A stretch of 64,000 bases of DNA. Origin: Desulfobacterales bacterium (GTDB lineage Bacteria > Desulfobacterota > Desulfobacteria > Desulfobacterales > JAIPEE01). The position numbers were made by a program, and so were the translations under genes. A model generated the notes under the pieces. It was not told where the DNA came from. It saw only the letters and a list, made by a program, of their open reading frames with translations, and ran no database searches. This document shows, in pieces, positions 1 through 8,482 of the stretch; within the stretch, counting starts at the first letter, position 1; every line of letters begins with the position of its first letter. The stretch spans positions 1 to 64,000 of the forward strand of contig JAIPEE010000003.1 of assembly GCA_021737275.1 (NCBI GenBank), given 5' to 3'.

Positions 1-2
1 AT

Positions 3-383
3 ACGGCAGGCGTCCATGCTATGGCCGAAGCTATCGGAGGCCTTTACGATACCCCGCATGGCGTAGCAAATTCCATCTATCTGCCAATTGTAATGGACTA
101 TAATACCATTGCTCTCCCGGAGAAGTTTGCAGATATGGCCGAAGCAATGGGTGAATGTGTTGATGGCTTATCACCTATGGTTGCTGCAAGAAAAGCAGTT
201 GAGGCTGTACGTGAGCTTTCTAAAGACCTTCGTATCCCAACAGCACGCGAAGTCGGCGTTAAAGATGAAGATATACGCTCTCTGGCGGAACGCGCACAGG
301 AAAATGTGGGCACCCCTGATAACCCTAGAAGTGTGACTGTTGAGGATTATATAGCGTTATTTAAAATAGCACAAAAAGTTTAA
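3..383 (+). CDS. Iron-containing alcohol dehydrogenase, C-terminal part (gene starts before the window)
   Basis: The frame is open from the window edge, so only the last ~126 residues are seen. The Fe-ADH metal-binding segment is recognisable: T-A-G-V-H-A-M-A-E-A-I-G-G, followed by PHG about ten residues later; both His residues are iron ligands in this family. The helical C-terminus (PTAREVGVKDEDI ... DNPRSVTVEDYIALF) is also typical of group III dehydrogenases, which interconvert alcohols and aldehydes or ketones with NAD(P)H. The internal ATG at 21 is not the real start, because homology runs through it. The substrate cannot be read from this fragment. 4-Hydroxybutyrate dehydrogenase belongs to this family and would fit the succinate-semialdehyde enzymes at 23-27 kb, but that link is speculative. 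Family call is confident; the stop is TAA. Confidence 0.9.
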   Translation, partial: TAGVHAMAEAIGGLYDTPHGVANSIYLPIVMDYNTIALPEKFADMAEAMGECVDGLSPMVAARKAVEAVRELSKDLRIPTAREVGVKDEDIRSLAERAQENVGTPDNPRSVTVEDYIALFKIAQKV

Positions 384-748
384 ACTATATAGTATTCTAA
401 TAATAACTCTTTATGCTGGAGTAGATTATAATAAGAGCCCTGTTACCTTTTCTGTAGATTTAAATAATATAGCTGAACAAATAAAGATTTATGTTGATAG
501 CTCATTTAAGGATTCAGGAATTAGGGCAAAGAAAAAAACAGAAAAATAGTTATGACTTTAGTCATGGGACCTTCCCAATACCCTGTGTTTGAGTATCCCC
601 CAAACATCTTTCCCCTAACCCTGGAAGGCCCATGACTTTAAAAATACTAAAAATCTGAATATGGACGTTGGAATAGAACGTTGTTATATTCAGATCACAT
701 TGGAAGAGATATTAATTTTCATACCAAGTGTTGAAACAGAAGACTCTT
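384..748. other. Intergenic stretch with a possible C-terminal ORF scrap and a palindrome
   Basis: No intact gene is seen. A short open frame from about 402 to 549 ends in TAG and reads like protein (LYAGVDYNKSPVTF near its start), but no start or family is recognisable, so it may be a gene remnant. The palindrome at 560-637 is listed separately. Confidence 0.4.
560..637. repeat. Imperfect 78-bp inverted repeat
   Basis: The left arm AGTCATGGGACCTTCC (560-575) is the reverse complement, apart from one bulged base, of GGAAGGCCCATGACT (623-637). The loop is C/T-rich with a smaller GTTTG/CAAAC pairing possible. There is no U-run directly after either arm, so it looks more like a small palindromic element than an intrinsic terminator. 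Confidence 0.55.
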
Positions 749-932
749 TTGATAAAAATTGATATCTATCAAGGAGAAGGCAAACAAAAAAACATTGATA
801 ACAATCTGAATTGTACCCATAGGTCAGCATTATCTGCAGCTCGCCAAAGTGCGGATCTGATTGTTTTTCCGGAACTTTTTTCTTACCGGATACAATATTG
901 GTGATGCCGTTATTGAATTTGAGGAGAAATAA
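749..932 (+). pseudogene. Carbon-nitrogen hydrolase (nitrilase superfamily) N-terminal remnant
   Basis: One frame from about 749 reads IKIDIYQGEGKQKNIDNN, then SADLIVFPELF, which matches the N-terminus of nitrilase-type amidohydrolases; the E of FPELF is the first residue of the Glu-Lys-Cys triad. Just after FPELF the frame is lost, and the expected continuation LTGYNIGDAVIEFEEK appears in another frame (882-929), ending in TAA. A single indel therefore splits the match. Nothing of the Lys or Cys parts follows. This is a dead 5' fragment of about 60 codons left by deletion. The end of the remnant (GAGGAG, 921-926) doubles as the ribosome binding site of the next gene. Confidence 0.7.
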
Positions 933-935
933 TCT

Positions 936-1151
936 TTGAATAAAATGAAAAAAAAACAGCGAAATAAAATTGAAAAGGAACTCAAGTATCATCTGGCGGG
1001 CTGGATACTTTTTATTCTATGTGCCCTATTCTTTCTTGCATCAAGCCTGAAAAACCATGATACTATGGCGTTAATAGGCAGTATCATTTTTTTTGTAGCC
1101 TGTATAATTTTTCTTATACCGCTGGTTAAGTCATTAAAAAGCAACGAATGA
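936..1151 (+). CDS. Small two-helix membrane protein, unknown
   Basis: 71 residues. The N-terminus is strongly basic (MNKMKKKQRNKIEKELK), followed by two hydrophobic segments, about residues 24-39 (WILFILCALFFLAS) and 48-66 (IGSIIFFVACIIFLIPL), and a short polar tail. This predicts an inner-membrane hairpin protein. The start is TTG at 936, with GAGGAG nine bases upstream; an internal ATG at residue 4 is an alternative. No family is recognised. It stands alone behind the nitrilase remnant, so it may be the last gene of a degraded operon or an independently expressed small protein. The stop is TGA. Confidence 0.55.
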   Translation: MNKMKKKQRNKIEKELKYHLAGWILFILCALFFLASSLKNHDTMALIGSIIFFVACIIFLIPLVKSLKSNE

Positions 1152-1243
1152 CACAAAAAAATACTTGATGATAAAACAAAAACAGTTCAGCTGCTACAAA
1201 AACCCTATAGCTGATTATCGATATTAAAACTTTTTATATTTAC

Positions 1244-1358
1244 TGCTATAGGTACTCACCTGATAGGCATCCACCAAAAGTTGTGACTGGCAGATCATGT
1301 CTTCACTTTCCTCAAAAATATACTTTCTTGCCATAATATGCACACATCCTATATAATC
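1244..1358. repeat. Dispersed intergenic repeat, copy 1
   Basis: About 115 bp closely resembling 62777-62889. The shared core is ATCCACCAAAAGTTGTGACT, then a G/A difference, CAGATCAT and TCTTCACTTTCC, and both copies end in CCTATATAAT. A weaker third match covers only the TTGTGA...CAGATCAT...CACTTTTCC part near 60520-60560. No ORF is conserved between copies, so it behaves as a non-coding repeat or shared regulatory block. Confidence 0.65.
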
Positions 1359-1939
1359 ACAGACTACCAGCATAGCTGGTGATTTAATATGATTAAATAG
1401 CTGTTCATAAGTCTAAAGACTTTGGCGGAAATTGATCATAATGATAAGAAACTGCATCATCAAAGTTTAATTCAGGTAGCATTATATTCATAGCCTCTCC
1501 CATTGATGTTAAAATTGTGATTAATATTAACACCAACCAGGCTTGCCATCAATATATCCAAAAAAATGATCAATAAAGAGTTTTGCCAATTATTTTCCAG
1601 CTAATAAGAGTGTCAATCTAATGAAAAATTAAACAGTCTATTTAAGTTTCCTCCAAAAGGTATCAATCAAAACCGGAAAAAAACCATTTAAACAATTTGG
1701 AACTATCGGTCAAAATTTTATTCAATAACCATATTTTTTTAAACCTTTGTGACCGTATCTGTCAAAACCGGATGATATATAATCCTAACATGAAAGGATA
1801 TATATAAATTAAAACAAACATATGTAATAACAGAACAATCAAACAATATCCGTTGGCATTTCTTTTTGCAATGTGGTATATGGGGACAGTTTCACTTTTG
1901 CCTTCTCGTTGTTAATTTAATCATAAATAAGCAGTTCCC
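1359..1939. other. AT-rich stretch upstream of the cas operon, no gene seen
   Basis: No convincing reading frame on either strand and no recognisable RNA. Poly-A/T tracts dominate. The cas promoter presumably lies toward the right end, but no clear -35/-10 pair could be chosen. Confidence 0.4.
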
Positions 1940-1972
1940 GTAAGATCTATAAGTCTTTTTTTTAGATCTTAC
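1940..1972 (+). promoter_or_regulatory. Inverted repeat 1 in the cas 5' region
   Basis: GTAAGATCT (1940-1948) is perfectly complementary to AGATCTTAC (1964-1972), with a T-rich loop between. It lies ~90 bp before cas5 and could be an operator or an RNA hairpin. Confidence 0.45.
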
Positions 1973-1996
1973 TCAAATAATTATTTTTATGAGAAT

Positions 1997-2022
1997 GTAA
2001 ATGCTGTTAACGCAGCATTTAC
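1997..2022 (+). promoter_or_regulatory. Inverted repeat 2 in the cas leader, perfect 10-bp stem
   Basis: GTAAATGCTG (1997-2006) pairs perfectly with CAGCATTTAC (2013-2022) around a six-base loop. It ends 38 bp before the cas5 ATG and is followed by an A/T-rich run rather than a clean U-tract. Operator or attenuator are both possible. Confidence 0.5.
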
Positions 2023-2060
2023 AATACTAAAAAATTTTTATTGAATGGAGGTGATAAATA

Positions 2061-2732
2061 ATGACAGATAAGTCTTATAAAATTAAAATGGAAATTTCGG
2101 GAAAGACAGCCATGTGGACCAGGCCTGATACTGGTGATTGCCCGGTAAGTTATCCGGTGCCGACGTATTCGGCGGCAAAGGGTATTTTTGAGTCTATTCT
2201 CTGGGGGCCAGCAATACAAATTATCCCCACAAAGGTCGAAATATGTACGCCTGTCCAATACCATAATTACCAGACCAACTATGGTGGGCCTCTTCGGAAA
2301 TCAGGTGTCATAGCAGGTGGCGGTGGATTCCAGCTTCTAGCAACAGTGCTTATAGATGTTTGTTACAGGCTATATGCTGAGGTGGTCCCATCACCTACAA
2401 AGAAACGTTTACCTGATAAGGCTCGACAATGGGATCGCCAAACGACATCGCCAGGACATGCTTATAAAGATATTTTTAATCGCCGTCTAAAGCGAGGGCA
2501 ATGCTTCACTATTCCTTTTTTAGGGTGGAAAGAGTTTGGGCCTGATTATTTCGGTGTATTCCGTAAAACGACTGCAGTCCAATCAGATGTCAACATGGGG
2601 ATTACTTCCATGTTGCGAGAAGTCTTTTCTGAAGGGTATGCCTCAAAATGTTCATTCACTTATGATCAAGGCGTTAAAATAGTTTCGGGATCGCTTGAAT
2701 TTCCTAAACAAGGAGGTCATTATGTTAAATGA
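2061..2732 (+). CDS. cas5c: Cas5c (Cas5d), type I-C crRNA-processing endonuclease
   Basis: 223 residues, normal for the family. In type I-C there is no Cas6; Cas5c cuts the pre-crRNA at the repeat hairpin and stays on the crRNA 5' handle in Cascade. The Cas5 fold is recognisable from the N-terminal strand (KIKMEISGKTAMWTRP), the segment YPVPTYSAAKGIFESILW and the conserved RRLKRGQCFTIPFLGWKEF stretch near residues 140-160. The start at 2061 follows a good GGAGGTGAT ribosome binding site. The gene opens an operon and its last 11 bases overlap the cas8c start. It is preceded by two hairpins and has no cas3 in front of it, which is unusual for I-C. Confidence 0.93.
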   Translation: MTDKSYKIKMEISGKTAMWTRPDTGDCPVSYPVPTYSAAKGIFESILWGPAIQIIPTKVEICTPVQYHNYQTNYGGPLRKSGVIAGGGGFQLLATVLIDVCYRLYAEVVPSPTKKRLPDKARQWDRQTTSPGHAYKDIFNRRLKRGQCFTIPFLGWKEFGPDYFGVFRKTTAVQSDVNMGITSMLREVFSEGYASKCSFTYDQGVKIVSGSLEFPKQGGHYVK

Positions 2733-4770
2733 ACTTTATCATTTATCGATGACTATTGAAAAAGCAGGCATTGTGCCTCAAGATTGGCATGGAGCCTTGA
2801 AAAGTTTGCCAAACTCTTCACCCAAAAACCCATGTTATAAGATTCTTATTAATGCAGATAGTTCAATAGCCGGAATCGAACCGATGCAAAAAGATCTTGT
2901 ATCTTCTCTGCGCAAGTGCCAATTTGGCAGCAATGGTTTTTCCTTTCCTGGTTTTAATATCAAATCGCTTTTCTGCATTAAAGATGTAAAAGAAAAAAAG
3001 ATTTTTGAAAAATGGAGCAAAAGTAAAAAGCCTTTTAATAAAGAACATCTAAAAAAATGGTGTGTTAAAGAAAATGAAACGGATTGGAATGAATTGATGT
3101 TAAATAAATGCCTTGGGAGTATACCACAGGAACTAAAACAGCGGTGTGGTCAAATCCCTGACAATTTCGTTGCACTAAATTTTCTTTTTGAAAGAATTGG
3201 TTTATGGGGTGATAATGGCTGCTCTGAATTCATAAAGGCCTTAAAAAGCTACATGTGGGTTAAAATAGAAGCTGATGAGAATATAGACAACATTCTTCCA
3301 TTATTGCTAAAGCTAAAACCTGAAAATATTTCTGTGTATCTTGATGTTCCAGATTGGAAAGAATTTCCGGTGGCGAATGAAAATACAATTCAATATATCA
3401 ATGAGTGTCTTTTAAAACAAACCGATGCTGTCAAAACTAAAGTGGACGAATGCAATATGAAAGATGCATTTGGTTCAAATATTAACGGTTCCGAATACAA
3501 ACTTCCAGAAGTTAAGCTTCCTATTCTTGGCAGTATAAAGCTACGTGCAATGAACAGTGAGTCACCGTGTCAATATCGCTATAACACTATAGATGCAAAA
3601 TCTTTTATCATCGGTAAAGATAGCCGCAAGTCAGCAAAAGGAGCACTTGAATGGTTGGCTTCTGATGAGTTTGAGGGTAAAACCTGGGGAAGAGTTGATG
3701 GGAAAGAAATAATTTTTGCTTATCCAACAATCATCCCTAAGTCTCCAGCCAAACTAGCATCTTTTTTGGGCGCAAGAAAGACAGACAATACAAAAGCCCG
3801 TTTTGCAAAATATGCCGAAGATGTGGTATGTTGTTTAAAAGGACTTGCGCCCTCACTCAAGGATGTTGAATTACGGATTTTCTCACTTCGCAAGATGGAC
3901 AAAGCACGAACCAAAGTTATTTTTCATCGCAACGATTCTGCACAACGGCTGGTAATTGCTGCAAAAGAATGGCAACAAGGCTGTAGTAATATTCCTGATA
4001 TAAGCATGAAAACATGGGGCAAGGATAAGGGTGTAACTATTTTAGCTGCACCGGAAACACCTTTCCCGCTTCAAGTTGCCGAATGCTTGAACCGTATATG
4101 GACATTGGATGGTATGAGCAAGAAAGAAGTTAAGTCCATACCTATATCAACAGGAATTGGATTATTACTGGATGAATCACTTTCATTGCGCCATATACCG
4201 CACCTAATAAAAATCGCCATAAAAAACAGCAGAGGATTGTTTCTGTCTTTAGGCAATAGCTTACATTTTAATGAAATTATTAAATTTGATGGATTTAATA
4301 AACACAAACAATTGATGCCATCAATCATAGGGCTACTGCTCTGGAAAATCGGCATCAGAAAGGAGATCTATATGAATAATCCTCCTTATGCAGTAGGACG
4401 TATGCTGAAAATGGCAGACGAACTCCATGCTTTATATTGCAAAGAAGTTCGAAATAATAGTATGCCGCCTCAACTACTCGGCAATGCATTGATTATTACC
4501 GCGTTAGATAGCCCGACACAGGCTATCGCTCAACTGGCGTTACGCATATCACCATACCTTGGTTGGGCACGTACAAATTCTACTGGCTCTGCAGGGCTTT
4601 CCAGATACTTTCTCAAGGAATTTGGGCTAATTGAATCAAAAGTTCGTAATGCAACATTTCCTGCTCGATTTGATGACGCATCAAAAGCACAACTTTTTCT
4701 TGGTTATATTGCCGACAATTCTAAAACAGATGAATCTATAACAAACAATAATGAAGGGATTAAGAAATGA
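2722..4770 (+). CDS. cas8c: Cas8c (Csd1), type I-C Cascade large subunit
   Basis: 682 residues from the ATG at 2722, chosen over an in-frame ATG at 2695 because AAGGAGGT sits just before it. Cas8c is the large subunit of I-C Cascade; it reads the PAM and helps recruit Cas3. Family features include the N-terminal LNELYHLSMTIEKAGIVPQDW, a segment around YRYNTIDAKSFIIGKDSRKSAKGALEWL, and the C-terminal AYAVGRMLKMADELHALY-like helix (PPYAVGRMLKMADELHALY). In related systems an internal start within cas8c gives a small-subunit Cas11c; an ATG at 4371 with AAAGGAG upstream (about 4358-4364) is a plausible internal start here, just before the PPYAVGRML segment. It overlaps cas7 by 4 bp (ATGA). Confidence 0.93.
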   Translation: MLNELYHLSMTIEKAGIVPQDWHGALKSLPNSSPKNPCYKILINADSSIAGIEPMQKDLVSSLRKCQFGSNGFSFPGFNIKSLFCIKDVKEKKIFEKWSKSKKPFNKEHLKKWCVKENETDWNELMLNKCLGSIPQELKQRCGQIPDNFVALNFLFERIGLWGDNGCSEFIKALKSYMWVKIEADENIDNILPLLLKLKPENISVYLDVPDWKEFPVANENTIQYINECLLKQTDAVKTKVDECNMKDAFGSNINGSEYKLPEVKLPILGSIKLRAMNSESPCQYRYNTIDAKSFIIGKDSRKSAKGALEWLASDEFEGKTWGRVDGKEIIFAYPTIIPKSPAKLASFLGARKTDNTKARFAKYAEDVVCCLKGLAPSLKDVELRIFSLRKMDKARTKVIFHRNDSAQRLVIAAKEWQQGCSNIPDISMKTWGKDKGVTILAAPETPFPLQVAECLNRIWTLDGMSKKEVKSIPISTGIGLLLDESLSLRHIPHLIKIAIKNSRGLFLSLGNSLHFNEIIKFDGFNKHKQLMPSIIGLLLWKIGIRKEIYMNNPPYAVGRMLKMADELHALYCKEVRNNSMPPQLLGNALIITALDSPTQAIAQLALRISPYLGWARTNSTGSAGLSRYFLKEFGLIESKVRNATFPARFDDASKAQLFLGYIADNSKTDESITNNNEGIKK

Positions 4771-5654
4771 TATATAACATCAAACGTGCAACAGGCCTTT
4801 TAATTATCGAAGTTGTGAATTCCAACCCAAATGGTGATCCAGATAGAGAGAGCGATCCACGTCAACGACCAAATGGCCTTGGCGAAATATCGCCAGTTTC
4901 ATTTAAACGTAAATTACGAGATTTAACTGAAGATAAAGATGGACCTGTGTTTAAAGCTATAAGTGATAAGTTAGAGTTAAATATAGACGAATTCCATATT
5001 CTTGAATCAAGGGGACGAGATAGAAAGACCATAACTAAAGAAATGGCGGAAAATACAAAGAATTTTGATCAGACTGAATTTTTAAATAGCCGTTTTGTTA
5101 AAAAATATTGGGATGGACGATTATTTGGAAATACTTTTCTCGAAGAAGGCGGAAACAAGGGATATATTAAAACTGGTGTCGCCCATTTTACAATGGGGTT
5201 ATCTGTATCACCTATTCTTATTCAGCGGCACACAAATACTAATAAAGCCGGAGTACAGGAAGGCAAAAACCAAGGAATGGCACCTCTGGCTTATCGTGTA
5301 GTCGAGCATGGTGTTTATACTATGCCGTTCTATATCAACCCTAGCAATGCGCATAAGTCCGGATGTACTATTAAGGATGTTGAGCTGCTTAAAGCTCTCA
5401 TTCCTTATGCTTATGACCATACACGTTCTGCAATTCGTCCAGATGTACGCATTCGTCATGCTTGGTTCATGGAACATCAAAATTCTCTGGGTAGTTGCGC
5501 TGATTGGAAGTTGATTGATGCACTTACGCCAAAGCGATTAGGTGACGACTCAATGAAACCCTCGACTTCGTGGCGCGATTATGAGGCACCTGGTGATTTG
5601 CCGGAAGATCTGAAAGAAAAAGTATCTTTTTCTGATCTAATGAAGGAGTTCTGA
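4767..5654 (+). CDS. cas7c: Cas7c (Csd2), type I-C Cascade backbone subunit
   Basis: 295 residues, typical length. Cas7 polymerises along the crRNA to form the Cascade filament. The N-terminus carries the family signature LLIIEVVNSNPNGDPDRESDPRQRP (shown here as LLIIEVVNSNPNGD then DPRQRP), followed by SPVSFKRKLRDL. Later segments GVAHFTMGLSVSPI and YDHTRSAIRPDVRIRHAWFMEH are also typical. Translation is coupled to cas8c through the ATGA overlap, and cas3 begins 2 bp after the stop. Confidence 0.94.
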   Translation: MIYNIKRATGLLIIEVVNSNPNGDPDRESDPRQRPNGLGEISPVSFKRKLRDLTEDKDGPVFKAISDKLELNIDEFHILESRGRDRKTITKEMAENTKNFDQTEFLNSRFVKKYWDGRLFGNTFLEEGGNKGYIKTGVAHFTMGLSVSPILIQRHTNTNKAGVQEGKNQGMAPLAYRVVEHGVYTMPFYINPSNAHKSGCTIKDVELLKALIPYAYDHTRSAIRPDVRIRHAWFMEHQNSLGSCADWKLIDALTPKRLGDDSMKPSTSWRDYEAPGDLPEDLKEKVSFSDLMKEF

Positions 5655-5656
5655 AA

Positions 5657-7828
5657 ATGTATGCGCACAGCCCTGATCCCGAGCGAGGAATACCTCCACA
5701 AGATTATGCGGCACATGTTGATGGTGTTGTCACACGTGCCATTATAGCCGCGAATGAAGCTGCCCGACATTCGTTAAACGATGGAGAACTTTTAAGATTA
5801 ATTGTTCCGCTTGCTGCTGAATTTCACGACCTGGGAAAGCTGGACGTAAAGAATCAGGAGGTGTTATCAGGTAAAATTATAGCTGAAAAATTACCAATCC
5901 AACATACCGATGCAGGAACAGCATATTTATTAAACAAAATACAAGTGACTCTTGGCGCTGTTCTCATCCGATCTCACCATATCGGACTACCTGATTTTGT
6001 GGAAGAACAAAACCGATCAGAATATGTTTTGAGGGATAATAATGTTTTTGAAAGGGTGAACCGAATGCTGCCAAAACTGGTTCAGTTGCACAAAGAAAAA
6101 ATGCAGCCAGAAAAAAGAATGGTCATACCTGATACTAATATAAAAGGAAGTATCTCTCTTTTTTCCCGAATCGCCCTATCCTGTCTTGTAGATGGTGATC
6201 ATACTGACACAGCTTCACATTACCAAAACCAGGAAACCAATGAACCTCTTGTTGAATTACGCCCAGCAGAGCGCCTTGCCGCACTTGATCGTCATGTCGA
6301 ATCTCTAAAAAAAGATTCCAATCGATCGCATTTACGTTCGGAAGTCTATAAAGCTTGCCGTGATGCCGACACGAGGACAAATATCGTATCATGTGATAGT
6401 CCGGTCGGTACTGGTAAAACAACTGCTGTAATGGCACATCTGTTATCACAAGCAGCAAAACGAAAACTCAGACGGATTATAGTCGTTTTGCCTTTTACCA
6501 ATATTATCAAACAGTCTGTCGAAGTATATCGCGATGCTCTTGTTTTGTCTGATGAAAACAAGGAACATGTTGTCGCTGAGTTACATCACCGTACAGACTT
6601 TCAGGATAAGCGCAGTCGGCAATTTACAGCTCTCTGGAAAGCACCAATTATTGTCACAACTGCAGTGAATTTTTTTGAAACATTGGCTTCTAACTCCCCT
6701 GCCACTTTGCGGAAACTTCACAATCTTCCGGGGAGTGCAATCTTTATCGATGAGTCCCATGCGGCTTTACCCACCAAACTTTTACCACTGGCATGGCGCT
6801 GGATCAATGGTTTTGCTGATGAGTGGGGGTGTTATTGGATTATGGCATCCGGCTCACTCAATCGGTTTTGGGAAATTGAAGAGTTTGATAGAAACAAACC
6901 GGATGTCCTTGAAATAATGCCGACAAAACTACGTAAACGTTTAGCAAAGTATGAAAAAAAACGTATTACATTTCAATTCAATAAAACCCCATTAACTTCA
7001 ATGGAACTTGTTGAGTGGGTCGCAAAACAACCTGGTCCACGAATTGTTATTCTTAATACAGTGCAAAGCGCTGCTGTCATTGCACAGGAATATAAAAAAC
7101 GATATACACGTTCTTCAATTGAACATCTTTCCACAGCCCTAACTCCAGCTGATCGAGACAAAACACTCTCAAGAATTAAATCACGTTTAGTGGATAAAAA
7201 TGATAATGACTGGACACTTGTTGCCACAACCTGCGTGGAAGCCGGTGTTGATTTTTCTTTTAAAACCGGTGTACGCGATGCATCATCGCTGGTCTCTCTC
7301 CTGCAAACCGCTGGCCGGGTCAATCGCCATGACAATATTAACGCGGAAGATGTTTGGACAGTCTTGCTCAAAGAAGAAGGCCTTCTAAAAAAACACCCTG
7401 CAATGAAAGACTCATCAAACGTTCTACTTGAACTCTTCTCTAAAGGGCTAACAATTTCCCCCGAGCTTTGCACAAATGCGCTTAAACGAGAAATCAGACT
7501 TGCAGGTTCTTTTTCAGATTCTCTAATAAAGGCTGAAGAAAGTATGCAGTTCCCAGAGGTAGAAAAATGCTTTCGTGTCATTGCATCAGATACACGAACT
7601 GTAGTTGTAGGCGAGAAACTTATTAAAAAACTTGAAAATCATGATTCAGTTGATTGGAGGGAGATTCAAAAATCATCTGTACAAATTTGGGGATATCGTC
7701 TTGCTAATTTGCGGATTCCGGAAGTTTTAGAACACCCTAGCATTTATAAATGGGTTTATGACTATAATGATTTCATTGGTTACATGGCAGGTATTCTTTT
7801 CATAGAATCAGATACATGGTTAATATAA
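5657..7828 (+). CDS. cas3: Cas3 helicase-nuclease, type I-C
   Basis: 723 residues, near the lower end for I-C Cas3. The N-terminal HD nuclease domain shows EFHDLGK (about residues 55-61), then QHTDAG and RSHHIGLPDF, which supply the metal ligands. The SF2 helicase follows: Walker A SPVGTGKT at ~249-256, DEAH-box variant DESH at ~364, and motif VI QTAGRVNRH at ~550. Cas3 is recruited to Cascade R-loops and degrades target DNA in the 3'-5' direction. All key motifs are intact, so activity is likely. Canonical I-C loci place cas3 first; here it follows cas7 with a 2-bp gap, so it is made from the same message as Cascade. Confidence 0.95.
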   Translation: MYAHSPDPERGIPPQDYAAHVDGVVTRAIIAANEAARHSLNDGELLRLIVPLAAEFHDLGKLDVKNQEVLSGKIIAEKLPIQHTDAGTAYLLNKIQVTLGAVLIRSHHIGLPDFVEEQNRSEYVLRDNNVFERVNRMLPKLVQLHKEKMQPEKRMVIPDTNIKGSISLFSRIALSCLVDGDHTDTASHYQNQETNEPLVELRPAERLAALDRHVESLKKDSNRSHLRSEVYKACRDADTRTNIVSCDSPVGTGKTTAVMAHLLSQAAKRKLRRIIVVLPFTNIIKQSVEVYRDALVLSDENKEHVVAELHHRTDFQDKRSRQFTALWKAPIIVTTAVNFFETLASNSPATLRKLHNLPGSAIFIDESHAALPTKLLPLAWRWINGFADEWGCYWIMASGSLNRFWEIEEFDRNKPDVLEIMPTKLRKRLAKYEKKRITFQFNKTPLTSMELVEWVAKQPGPRIVILNTVQSAAVIAQEYKKRYTRSSIEHLSTALTPADRDKTLSRIKSRLVDKNDNDWTLVATTCVEAGVDFSFKTGVRDASSLVSLLQTAGRVNRHDNINAEDVWTVLLKEEGLLKKHPAMKDSSNVLLELFSKGLTISPELCTNALKREIRLAGSFSDSLIKAEESMQFPEVEKCFRVIASDTRTVVVGEKLIKKLENHDSVDWREIQKSSVQIWGYRLANLRIPEVLEHPSIYKWVYDYNDFIGYMAGILFIESDTWLI

Positions 7829-7849
7829 CGAAATGAGGTTAAAGGAATT

Positions 7850-8482
7850 TTGATTTATTCTGAAGACGATTTTATCTCAATATCTGCACTTGCTCATTTT
7901 TTATATTGCAACCGTCGTTGTGCTCTAATCCATATTGAGCAAATATGGACTGAAAATCTTTTTACCGCTGAAGGTAGGATTATGCACGAACACGTCCATC
8001 AAGAAGGTTACGAATCTCGCGGTAATATATACACTGAGCATGGAGTCCCTTTAAAATCATTAAGATTAGGACTTATTGGTAAGGCTGATTTGATAGAATT
8101 TCACCTTCTTGATAAAGAAAAAAGGCAACCTTACCCAGTAGAGTATAAACGTGGAAAACCCAAAAAAGATAATTCTGACAAGGTTCAGTTGTGCGCCCAG
8201 GCCATCTGTCTGGAAGAGATGCAGTACGTTGATATTCCGGAAGGTGCGCTTTATTACGGCAAGAACCGGCGAAGGCAGACAGTTATATTCGACAATGCAT
8301 TACGCGAAGAAACTGCAAAAACAGCAGAACGTGTGCATGTACTTATTAATTCAGGAATTACACCGGCTGCCGTTTATAGTCAAAAGTGTGATTCATGCTC
8401 TCTTTTTGAAATATGTATGCCGAAGGTCATTAACCGCAAACAAACTGTTGAAAAATATCTGAGGAGCATGCAGCGCCCATGA
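7850..8482 (+). CDS. cas4: Cas4 PD-(D/E)XK exonuclease with Fe-S cluster
   Basis: 210 residues, usual length for I-C Cas4. The four cluster cysteines are one in YCNRRC and three near the C-terminus (CDSCSLFEIC). The RecB-type nuclease core is GKADLIEF, then PVEYKRGK (D, E and K catalytic residues). Cas4 trims prespacers and sets PAM orientation together with Cas1-Cas2. The start is TTG at 7850, with AAAGGA six bases upstream, and it overlaps cas1 by 4 bp (ATGA). The 21-bp gap after cas3 still allows one transcript. Confidence 0.93.
   Translation: MIYSEDDFISISALAHFLYCNRRCALIHIEQIWTENLFTAEGRIMHEHVHQEGYESRGNIYTEHGVPLKSLRLGLIGKADLIEFHLLDKEKRQPYPVEYKRGKPKKDNSDKVQLCAQAICLEEMQYVDIPEGALYYGKNRRRQTVIFDNALREETAKTAERVHVLINSGITPAAVYSQKCDSCSLFEICMPKVINRKQTVEKYLRSMQRP

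Noticed and set aside
6973-7581. 202-codon minus-strand ORF inside cas3
   Set aside because: Antisense shadow; cas3 has continuous helicase motifs in the plus frame.
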